This document shows, piece by piece, positions 1-12,300 of a DNA stretch of 64,000 nucleotides. The position numbers and the translations under genes were made by a program. The notes under the pieces are model-generated. The model ran no database searches. It worked only from the letters and a program-made list of their open reading frames with translations, and was not told the origin of the DNA. The DNA comes from Mermis nigrescens (Eukaryota; Nematoda; Enoplea; Mermithida; Mermithidae), in assembly GCA_036768485.1 (NCBI GenBank), contig JAVLUZ010000142.1:12867814-12931813 (forward strand). Direction: 5' to 3'. Position 1 is the first letter of the stretch, and each line of letters begins with the position of its first letter.

Positions 1-601
1 CATAGTGAGCGTACACGCGTAGATTTATTACACATGAAAAAACCAAGCGGCTGGTATAGAATTCGATATTTCCCGATGCAAAGTGAGAATTTTACCACTA
101 GACTATTAAACGAAGCAGCGCATTTGTTTAAAATACCTACTATACATACATCTAGCTCATTCAATGGCTAGCGAATCAATAGACGCGAGGGTGGCTCAGA
201 AAGCCGTGCCATGAGCTGATTGGCTAAATTACATATGCCTTAGAATCACCTTACTGCAAGAAAAGTTTAAAGAATTTTGAAACAGACTACAAATAGGTCG
301 GTCCATAAATATATGTATTTACAGCGTACACATGCAAAACAAGATACCCTTATTATAAGGTTGTCCATAACTATTCATGTGAACTGTAAGATATATGTGA
401 TTTGAGAAGTTTCTGTCGTTCCTTGATACTGTAATTAGCTGTTTGCGACCTTTTCTGCACAAAAGCGGGCTTGACGTCTCGTCGTTCGTAATGATTTCGG
501 ATTTCAATTAGTATCGTCGCATTTCATTATTTCTCCTAAGAATAGGAGTAGTGGTTGATCAGAATTGTAACTGATCCTAGATTTTAGATATTAAATTAGA
601 A

Positions 602-701
602 ATGCTTATAGATTTGTCGCATATTGCTATTTTTATTTTTCACTTCGCAATTTTTGTGAAAAATCTCGTCGCCTTGGACGTTATTATAGCTATCAATGCC
701 G
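602..701 (+). CDS. MLEC: Malectin exon 1 (signal peptide)
   Basis: ATG at 602 opens MLIDLSHIAIFIFHFAIF, a hydrophobic leader, then VIIAINA and the first base of a Gly codon. Donor is G|GTATGT at 702. It is short (100 nt, phase 1 end) and was found by looking for the family motif that precedes GGPEHTD. Confidence 0.88.
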
Positions 702-3700
702 GTATGTTTGGTCGCAGTAAGGCAAGATAAATTATACATTAATGCGTTTGAGTTAAATTTATTCGAGCGCACTTATACTAATACGAATACTTTATTCGGA
801 AAAAAACACAAGGTAAAACAAAGTCGCAAGGAAAATAAAATAGCATAGTGTAAAATGCACAATGTCCTGGACACACAGGCGAATAGATTGCGCTCACGTA
901 TGCCCCATCAAAAAATTCCCAAAATCAACCTTTTTCAAATTTCTCTTAAATGTCTCAACATTTGGAGAACTTCGAATATATTGTGGAAGATCGTTCCGAA
1001 TTCTAGCTGATCTAGTCGCAAAATAATAGTTTTTACAATTAAGTCAAATTCTTTTTAAATAGATCTGATTTGCAAATGACTAATACTTTATTCGGAATAC
1101 TAATAGGTACTTTATTCGGAAAAAACGCACGGATAAAAAAGTGGTACTTATTCACTTTAACCCTAATCGAATTTTTTCTATTTTTTTTAAGCTTAGGTAT
1201 AAATACGTTCAGTAATTCTTAGTTTTTTCAAATTGGGGTATAAGCATTCCTTAACTTTCATTTGCGAGGTTTCAATCCTCCGACCTTTCGCTCTAGGGTC
1301 AGGGTTGGCCGGGCATGGTTTTTTGGTTTTTTGGTTTTTTTATGGTTTTTTATGGTTTGAAAATCGGCCTGGTTTTTGGTTTTTAAGTCGATCTTAAAAA
1401 ATGTCGCAAGATTCATATTTCATCATTTGTAAACATGTGCAAATAGTACTATTTACTCTAGAATAGAGTAGACTTATTATTTAGGGAATAAATGGCATGA
1501 AATAAATTATTTTCATTTTGGTTGAACTTTTTTTGTAAGAGAGACGTAATTATAATCGTATAATGTAATGATGATCCAGGCACGTAGCTGACCCTCCAAT
1601 TTTGGGGGGGACCAACTTATTTTGGGGGGGCAAATGCCAAAAAGGCCAAAAACGGCCAAAAATAGCATTAAAGAATTGAAATATTTCCAGTTTTTCTTTG
1701 TTACCAAAGCTGCGTATTCAGCTGGCACCCGACACTGTCAAAAAGCTGGTATTTGTGGGAAGCAATATCAACTAACTCGAAGGAACGACCCTAGATATTT
1801 CTAGCGATGAAAATGAACAAGAAGAAAATGATTCTTAATGTTGCCGTTTATTCTACTGAATAAATTCGAAATTGTTCACTTTTGTTATTTTTCCTGAATG
1901 ATTGGTTAGGCGACTCATACCTGTTCTTTAATTTAGTGGTTTTTAATCATAATCAAGCATTTAAACACTTATACTCACGACTAAGATATAAAAACCAAAA
2001 TTTAACCATTAAAAAGCCATAAAAAAATCATTAAAAAACCATAAAAAACCATAAAAAACCAAAAAAACAAAATATCGGAAATTTTCAAACTTTGGTTCTT
2101 TCCAATTCTGTCTAGGGTATGGGTAAAATCCGGAACCAGGACCAGGACCAGGACAAAATGGGTAAAATCCGGACAATCAATTAGGACCAGGACCAGGACC
2201 GGACTTAGGACAAATGGGTAAAATCCGGACAATTCATCAGGACCAGGACCAGTACCGGACTCAGGACAAATGGGTAAAATCCGGACAAACAATCAGGACA
2301 ATGAAAAGATCAGGACAATGTATTAGATATGTAGGGTCGGACTCACACCTGGGCGTGAGGGGGAGTGTTTGGGGGGTATGCACCCCCAGAAACCAAAATA
2401 TCCCTTCCCCCCAGAATTCAATTTTTGAAATTTTTTTTCGTTTTTTTCGCAATTTTTTGATGCCAATGGATAGTGCTCTATGAGAAACGTCGAAAAATGG
2501 TGTTTTTTCGCCATACCACCATTTTTAAGGCCATTTTTTGACCTTCAAAAAATTTGCACCCCCCAGAATTTTTTTGCTGCCTACGTATGGTCGGACTGGC
2601 CAGGACCAGCCCAATTTGTCTGGTCCTGGCCAGTCCGACCCTGCATATCTAATACATTGTCCTGATTGTTTGTCCGGATTTTACCCATTTGTCCTGAGTC
2701 CGGTCCTGGTCCTGGTCATGATTGATTGTCTGGATTTTACCCATTTGTCCTGAGTCCGGTCCCTGGTCCTGATTGATTGTCCGGATTTTACCCATTTTGT
2801 CCGGTCCTGGTCCTAGTCCTGGTTCCGGATTTTACCTTTTCCCTTCGCTCTACAACACAACACGTTTACCACTCGGCTAAGCCACCTGGTCCTAAGAATT
2901 AAAAACGAAGTAATGACGGAATCGTTTATTTCGTCCACGTCTCCGAAGAAGTGCCAAGCATTGCTGTTCCTGATGATTAGAAACCCCAAAATTGCTGTTT
3001 CGTGCTGTTTGAGGCTTCAGATTGGTGCCAGAGGATGATCTAAGCTCAAGCCAAAGATGGGGCAAAGATTGCTCCACTCGCTTCGCTCGCTTCGCAATTT
3101 TTGCCCCATTTGACTTAGGCTTAGATCATCCCCTGGCACCAATGTGAAGGCACATGAACTAAGCCTAAGCCTAAGCATGTGGTGGGCACAAACAAATGAT
3201 TGAGAGATCTCTATCTTGACACCGCGAAATGGCCGTTGCCTCATCCGGTGTGGCACGTAAATAAAGATCCCCGGACATCCGCAACTCTAATGCTGTAAAT
3301 ACCACAACATTAGAAAAGATGAAAAAATTCGATGGGGGTAGAGTGAATAAGTGCCAAAAAAGTCACAAGGAAAATAAGATAGTATAGCGTAAAATGCGAA
3401 ATGTACTGGAAACACAGGCAAATAGTAAATCGCGCTCACGTGTGCCCCATCAAAAAATTCACGAAGTCGACCTTTTTCAAATTCCTTCTAAATGTCTCAA
3501 CATTTGGAGAATTTAGAATATGGTATCACTCCCGCACACATTTTTAGATACTACCACCAGTGTATGACCTGCGACCCGCGTGCAGTCCCAAATATGATAA
3601 TCCAGCCTGAATTTAGTTGATGTTAGTGCAACGCGAAGCACCAAAATTTTTGAGCTTTTGATGGAATTTACACTAAAACTCGACTGAGAAAGCTGGAATA

Positions 3701-6700
3701 ACTTGTACTACAAAATCAGAAATATTACAGAAATGGTAATATGCCGATTAAATCTTGTAAGAAGCACCACTGCGCTTATAAATTCAATGCAACATCAAGA
3801 TAAATTAGTCAATTTTATCTTTGAACGGCAAAAGAGGACAAAGTTATTAAATAGTACTTATTTTTGTATAAAATGTTTAAAACAGTAAAAATAGATACAA
3901 ATGATTTTGAATCTGCATAAAGATGCTTAGATTAAGCAAAGATTGATTTTGGAGTGTTTAATGCCCCTGCTCAAAGTTAAATACAATACATTAACGATAT
4001 TCGAAAATTTTTCGAAATTTCCTGAAAATACTAAAAAAAAGTATTTTAACATTTTATAAAGATGGCTCTAAAAATAAACGCACGAGCCAAAATCGATTTT
4101 TGGCGAAAACCTGCATTTTTTGGCCATTTTTAGGTGCCTTTTTTGCGATTTTGGGCCAAAAATTGGTGGTAATTTACCCTTCACCCCCCTAAGAATGGCC
4201 GATGACTATACGTGTAACAGGGGGCTTTGGGTGAGGTTGGACGTCCTCCTCACACACCCGAAGTCAGAAAATTTTCACTTACCCTCCCCAATTTTTCGCG
4301 AAAACTTGCGCTTTTGGCTATTTTTAGGTGTTTTTGACACTTTTGGCCAAAAATCGGAGCCGCTTAACCCCCCCTCTAAAAATGGCTGAGATGGGAATTA
4401 TCTATTTTAGGGCTGCGGGTCTGGAGTGTCACGCTCAAGCGCCCCCCAATGGGGTCCATCTGGGCAGACCCCGGAGAATTTTATAAAAAGAGCACTTCCA
4501 ATTTTGAAGTTTAACGTTGAAATTTTTGCAAAAATCAGCCGAATCACGGCTCTGAATTCATCTTAAAAGTGATCGAACTTCATCAGCAACTTCATAATGA
4601 TCGCCGAACATTTGCTGTCATTGTTTCTTGAACAAATTTCATTTGCTGCATAAAATGCGAAGAAAGAAGACATAATTGCAAAATGCGCTTTAAGCTGTAT
4701 AAAGACTAAAAATGGAGTGTTTAAACCGTGCGATTGGGCCTTGTAGTAGCTACCTAATTTAGGTTTAGCATTTCAAAGCGTTTTCAGTTCAACAGCTTTT
4801 AAAAATTTTTGGCGCTTCGCGCCTTATATGTTAAAAATATAGGTACAGAATAGTATCTATTTGTGACGTCATCAGCAATGATAATGAATGTACCCTATTG
4901 CGATAGATATAGTTCATTTCTTTTAAAGTGATGGCCTCAGTAGAGATAAAGATGAAAAATAAAAAAATGAAATAAAAAATGGAATTAAGCAGATAGGTTA
5001 TTTTAACAACTTAAGTTACTATTCTATAGAAGTGCCAAAATATAAATATTTTTGTTTCCCCACCAATGGTCCTTTGTTTAATCGGCGAATTCCTGTTTAG
5101 CTCTACTAAAATGTGAATAGGACTAAGAATTTCCTTATACAGCTTATAACTTTTCTTCCCATATGCTCGAAGACTGATTCATAATGGACTGAACTTACAA
5201 CAAACTGTTGAGTCGAATGAATGTTGCCTATTGAATGAATGTTGCCTAATCTTGTTTAGTCTTTACAGGGATGTCCCAAGAAATGTAAAATTCTCAAACT
5301 ATGTTTAAAGGACCTCAAAACAGATTTTAGCAAGTTTTAAGCTTAGGGACTGAAATTTTTTGGCGCTCTGCACAACATTAACAACAACAATAAATTTATT
5401 ACTAATGCGCAAAATTGATGAAATACAATGCCAACGAAATGCACAATCAATGCGAATTACGAATTAGTAGCGGGACATGCGAGTCAATGGAATGACAAAT
5501 TTTACGCGAATTCAAAGAGTTTTTTTATATGAATCAACGTTTGCTAACCTAGATTTATATAAATATGTTTAAGTTAGGGAATAAACAATTAAGTCGTCTT
5601 TGCAAATTGCAGTATACTTGTGAAAGAAATTAAACTTGTAAATTAGAATGAGCGACAGGTATTACTAGTTTATCTATTATCGCTGTGGGTAGTATTGAGA
5701 TTAAATACGAAAAGGTCATAAGTTTCTAAACATGACTTATGACAAATAATTAAATAACTGTTTTTGTATTATGATTGTCATCTAAACAAACCAATTTAGA
5801 GCTAGACATGGTAAACACGTCAAAATTTTCTGGCTCTTCACGCCGATATATTAGCTTTAAGTCTATTATTGTTCATTGCAATTTGTAATATGCAACCAAG
5901 GATGGGTTTAGAAATTGTTAAGAGTCGATGTTAATTGAGATTTTTAAATTTTGTGTAATAAAAATCTGTGCTTTCTTTGTTTAATAAATTAGGACGAATC
6001 TGCCGCGAAGCGCCGGGAAATGTTGAAATTTAGGAGTAAGAATGGCTGGAGATAATTACAATTATCTGTTGACTGTGTCTTATGTTATCTAATTTGTTCC
6101 CTCGTACATAAGCAAACGAAATAACGTACAAATATACTGGAACATTTGGCGCGAGGCGCCGAAAATTTTAGAATCTTCATTTAGAAATATATTTGAAAAA
6201 TTAAAATAAAACGATGGTCAAGCAATGTTTAAAAATTATGCCCAATCTGTATCTCGTCAACTATAACTATGTTGGGCCGAGGGAGGAGGGCCCGCTCCCT
6301 CCAAATTCGCCTCTGAATTTAATGTCATTTTGTTTATTTTAATTTAATTGATTTGTCTATAGATATTAGAACGCTTAGGGTTTAATAAAGCCTTAAAACG
6401 ATTATGTAAATTTTAGGTGAAAGCGCACGAGGCATTGCTAAGTTAAGACCTTAAGGAATAGAGACCAAAATGTTTTTCCAACTGCTGAGATAATACCAAA
6501 ATTAATCGTTGAGTCTTTAAAAACAGATTTTTAGTAGTCAAACAAGACGTTTTTTTGTAGCAAAGTGCGCAATTGAAGTAAGTACAGAGCTTTCATGAAC
6601 TACTGACGCACGCGAGAAACTGATACAGCGCTTTACGGAGAATGCGCAAAAAGTGCTAAAAAGTACATATTTTAGCTCCTCAAATCCTCGTTTGTACATA

Positions 6701-7983
6701 GATGACTTCCAAAATCTTTAAGTTAGCCTCGCTATTTTTATCTTACGTAAAACTATGTAGAAAACAGCACACTGACCATTATTATCTCAGTTTTTGAATT
6801 TAAATGAAAATATGTATATTAGGTGGACCTGAGCACACGGACGTTCATGGTATAACGTATAAGAACGATCCGTTGAAAGAAGGCTTTGCGTCGGACTTCG
6901 GCAGACGGTATGTTATTGACCGAGTCCCTCAGGAAGACTTGATTCTATATCAAACCGAGCGTTATGCTCTCGAACATTTTGTATATGATTTAGCAACTGA
7001 TACGAGTTCTTTCAAGGATGGTGATTACGTCTTGGTTCTAAAATTCAGCGAAGTTTATTTCGATGCTCCTAGACAAAAGGTGCGCTTCGTAAACGCTATG
7101 GGTATAAAACAAAATATGTCACGTATATTTGCGCCTTTGTATTCGTTACTGTAATGACAAATCGCCGTTCAGGGAACAAATACGAAATTTAGGTTTTAAA
7201 TTTTCAAAACAGATCTATCGTTCATTTTTGGGCTATGAATATAGTCTTTTCTTGATTAAATTTCGAAGAAACTACGAGGAAATTTTGAAATCAAGCTTTA
7301 AAAGAAAGTTTAGGCTAAATGGTTTGTAAATCTTGGAAGTGTGTAAGGACTGCATACAGCTACGTTGACTATGTAAATAATATACTTAAGGACTCGAAAT
7401 TTCGGTTGGTGTTCCTCGGTCATTTTTAGGGGAGGTTGGGTAAATGACCTCAAATTTTTGATCAAAAATAACAAAAAAGCACTTTAAAATGGCCAAAAAG
7501 CACCTATAAATGGCCAAGACGCAAGTTTTCGTCAAAGCTAGGGGGAGGGCTAAAAAAGTTCTGACTTCGGGGATGGAGGACGAACAGTTTGAGCTGGGGG
7601 ATCCCCATCCCCCTGTTGCATGTATTCCTGGGGAACTCTCAAATCTCGCGTTACATGCAAACATTCCAAAGATGAGGAAAAAAGGTTTTGCGTGTAGCGT
7701 GACACTGATAACACCTCGGTAGCATAGTACAATTATGTGTTTCTGGATATTCTTGGTTTCTGAATATCCTGCAGTCAGTGATCAACCGGGCTGAAAAAAA
7801 CCAGGCCCGGGCACAGGCATAGCTCCCGGCCCGGGCCCTGGCTTACATGCTTTACGTGTATAGATATATACGGAACATAGGTTGCTAGATAGCTATGTGC
7901 TTCGTAAAAACGGCTCTATAGTCCTTTTGGGGGTCAGCGGATTAGTAATATAGCTTTTTTGGTCTCAGAAAACTAGCTACTAG

Positions 7984-8035
<52 letters not shown>

Positions 8036-9227
8036 GGGCGTAGGCAGGGGGGGGCGGGGGGGCGGCCGCCCCCCTACCCTTAAAAATAATTTTGGAAAGG
8101 TAAGGAAATGCATGAAAATTGGCATCATTTTATCGAAAATTCTCAAAATTTTCGGCGCTTCGCGCCGTAGAATCACTATTTTCGTTCAGGTAGGCCCAAG
8201 CGCGGCCAAAAAAACGTCATTTTTTATAGCTGCTCCCCCTTAGCCCAAAAATAATTTTGGAAAGGTAATGAAATGCATGAAAATTGGCATCATTTTATCG
8301 AAAATTCTCAAAATTTTCGGCGCTTCGCGCCGTAGAATCACTATTTTCGTTCAGGTAGGCCCAAGCGCGGCCAAAAAACGTCATTTTTTATAGCTGCTCC
8401 CCCTTAGCCCAAAAATAATTTTGGAAAGGTAAGGAAATGCATGAAAATTGGCATCATTTTATCGAAAATTCTCAAAATTTTCGGCGCTTCGCGCCTTAGA
8501 ATCACTATTTTCGTTCAGGTAGGCCCAAGCGCGGCCAAAAAAACGTCATTTTTTATAGCTGCTCCCCCTTAGCCCAAAAATAATTTTGGAAAGGTAATGA
8601 AATGCATGAAAATTGGCATCATTTTATCGAAAATTCTCAAAATTTTCGGCGCTTCGCGCCGTAGAATCACTATTTTCGTTCAGGTAGGCCCAAGCGCGGC
8701 CAAAAAAACGTCATTTTTTATAGCTGCTCCCCCTTAGCCCAAAAATAATTTTGGAAAGGTAAGGAAATGCATGAAAATTGGCATTATTTTATCGAAAGTT
8801 CTCAAAATTTTCGGCGCTTCGCGCCTTAGAATCACTATTTTCGTTCAGGTAGGCCCAAGCGCGGCCAAAAAAACGTCATTTTTTATAGCTGCTCCCCCTT
8901 AGCCCAAAAATAATTTTGGAAAGGTAAGGAAATGCATGAAAATTGGCATCATTTTATCGAAAATTCTCAAAATTTTTGGCGCTTCGCGCCGTAGAATCAG
9001 TATTTTCGTTCATTCAGGCCCAAGCGCGGCCAAAAAACGTCATTCTTTATAGCTTATTAGGAGAAAATAACAAATTTTCGAAAAAATTAGATGTTATGAG
9101 CTTAACAGATAGAGCATGTTCGCAAACGTCAGAAAATGCACTTTATTTGGCGCCCCGGCGACCATATCCCTAAATATAGGGTCACCAATTTTGGACCGCC
9201 CCCCTTAGAAAAATCCTGCCTACGCCC

Positions 9228-9321
<94 letters not shown>

Positions 9322-12300
9322 CCCTTTTGGATTCACAAACATAGCTATATAGCCTTTTCGGACTAAAAATGGCTATTCCCTTTTTGGAGTCGATAAAATA
9401 GCTATATAACTTTCTGAAAGTCAGAAAAGGCAACTAAATAGCATTTCTGAGCTCAAAAAAGACTATATAGCTAGTTTTATGAGCCCAAAAAGGCTGTATA
9501 GCTAATTTCTGAGCCCAAAAAAGGCTATACAGCAATGGTTTTTCGGCCGAAATCGCTGTATAGCTATCAGTTTTTCAAAGCTCAGGGGAGGCAATACCTC
9601 CCTCACCCCCATGCTCATGTATGATATGCATTAAGTCTACTTAGATATAGTGAGATTTACATACAAAATTTTAAATTAAATGTAAGTTAATGATAATGAT
9701 AATCGATAAGCTATAAGAACAAGATATTATAAGTGTATGTAAGATAATGCTTTATTATAGAAGAGTTTGCTATTTATGCATAAATATTCAAAATTAAATT
9801 AAACTTAGCTGTACACCAAGTAGTCGATCCATGCTAGCTTTCCCGACCATTGCAGCTTGAAGAATAAGTAAAATTCTGACGCACTATTTTTTCAATTAAA
9901 CTCATTAAATTCATTTTTCTTGAGCATTATTTTTCACACAACAGGCAGCTTCGTATTCCACAGTGCATTAAAGTAGGTAGTTAAAAAACATTTTCGTGCG
10001 CTGTGTGCCAAATCGTTTGTCAGCTAAGTCATTTATTTTATTTTACGTGCATGATTAACAAATTCTAGTAGCCGTCCGAATTTTGAAGCGGTTTTTTCAC
10101 TAAATTTCATAAACAGGCAGCGTACACATTTAACACTCGTTTAATCAGCTGATTCCTGCTGCATCGCATAGTTTCGGCTCGAATTTCTAAAGAATAATAC
10201 ATCCACTGACGCCCATGGTTGGTCAGTACACTTCTAGAAGAAACTTGCAATATATCTTGAATGCAGTGTTTTTTTGTACAAGGTCCGTTTGTACATGTAC
10301 AAAGATGGTCCCTAAAAGTCTTTGTACATTTAGTACACACAAATTTTTGGATGCTATAATATGGTACAGTAGCGATTTTAGTGTGGCAAAAATAGAGTTG
10401 TTCGACCTTTGGCTACGTATTTTAGCAATTTCTAGGTTTCTGAGGGCAAAAATCAGTAATAATCGTCTCAAAACGGCGCGAAGCGCCAAAAAATTTGGCA
10501 TTTTTCCTTTCAAAATACAATTTCTGAAATTATTAAGATAAATAGAACACACAATTGCTCATTTCGGCGCGGAGCGCGAGAATTTTAGCGAATTTCGAAC
10601 CTTTTTTGCAGTCTTTGTCTTCCAAAAAATCTTTGTACTTGTACAAAGACGGTCCCCAAAAGTCTTTGTACATCGCGAAAAATCTTTGCCGAATACAAAA
10701 AAAAACCGTGCTTGGATGGCAAAAAAGTAAGGATATGACTAGCTAGTAAATTGAATCATAGATGCCCTAAAATAATTTTAGTTTGTTATTGTGTGTGTGG
10801 CATAAATCTCAACTGATTTCTGTTGCAAATTTGGGATTTGATGGAAAGTTTTCAGCTTAACCTTCATAGTGCCATTACCACTGGGTATAAATGCTGCAAC
10901 GTTCGATCAGTATTCATCTTACACAGCATCCATATTCAATAAATATCAGACTCTTAGCTGGACTGCGCTGCAGTAATTCACGGTGAAGTGTCGCATGAAA
11001 AGAGAAATGCTGAAATAAAAAGTAAATGCGAACTTGATACATAGAGCTAGGAAAATATGACGATGAACAAATGTGGACAGGAAGGTCTCAACCAGCGTTT
11101 ATTAACAGTTCTAATCTATTTTCAGGGACAAGTATGCAAATATGTTAGCGTGGATGTATGATAGATCTCCATTTAAGGTTAGCCTTCCTGTCATCTTCTT
11201 AAAAATGAAATGTTTCATTCTGCATACAACTTTGTGGCAAAACCGAATTTTTTGAAGCTTTTCACGAGTCTTGGCGGGGGGGGGTTGAAATTTTGAAGTG
11301 CCTTTTCGGGCTCGAAAATGGTGAAGACGCGTCAAAAACATCGTTTTTTGGCGTTTATGGTGATTCTCTATCGCTATAGAGCATAAAAACAAAAAATTTA
11401 GAAATAAATCGAAAAATTCAAAAAATGGACAAAATGTAGTCCAAAAATGAGCTTATGGGGCGAAGCCCCGAAAATTTCACACTTGTGAGCAAATAAATGG
11501 CTAAAAACGCTTAAAACAATACCTTTTTTACGAATTTTCAGGAAACTTGGAAAATTGCGATTTCTGGGAGGAGGGTGAAAAATTTTCTGAAGGAGTGAAC
11601 ATGAAACCACTCTAAAACCCCACGAGATCACGTAAGGTCTTAGCTCGTATATTTTCGAAATTTTGAGCCGTCGCACGAATAGTTTTATCAAAAGATTATT
11701 AATTAATATTTTTTTCTACATGGAATTATTGTTAAGATATTCAACGTTGCAATTAACGATCACATCATAGTTCAAGATTTAGACATTTTCGCCCGAGTTG
11801 GTCGGGCTGTTGCGCACGACGAAGTGATTCCTTTTGCGATCAGAGGCAACAACTTGACTGTCGGTCAAGAATGGTACGATTTCGACGGGACATTAAAACT
11901 CAGATTTTTGAAGGTGCAAACATAATAAGTATTAATTAAATTTTGAATAGGCTTTTGCTGCTCTCAAATCAAACTTTGAAATGTGCCTTAGGAATTTAAA
12001 AGTGCTTACCGAGTTACCCTTTGCCTTTTTTCGGATGATTTCCATACGTGGGCAGCAAGAAAATTCTTGGGGGTCAGGATCATACCTGGGTTTGGGGGGT
12101 ATGTACCCCCAGGAACCAGAATACCCCCAGAATTCAATTTTTGTATTTTTTTTGTTTGTTTCCTAATTTTTTGATACCAATAGATACTGCTCGATGAGAA
12201 ACGTGAAAAATGGTGTTTTTCGCCATACCACTATTTTCAAGGCCATTTTTTGACCTTTGAAAAATCTTGCACCCTCCCAGAATTTTGGTACCGTTCACCT

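Noticed and set aside
2845..2892. A functional tRNA gene on the - strand
   Set aside because: Only a D-arm and A-box-like half is present. No anticodon arm, T arm or acceptor stem can be paired with it.
6804..7154. A 116-codon open frame starting at the ATG at 6804
   Set aside because: Only 6823-7079 is coding. The first residues are intronic, and after the donor at 7080 the frame departs from the malectin family, which continues in the exon at 11737.
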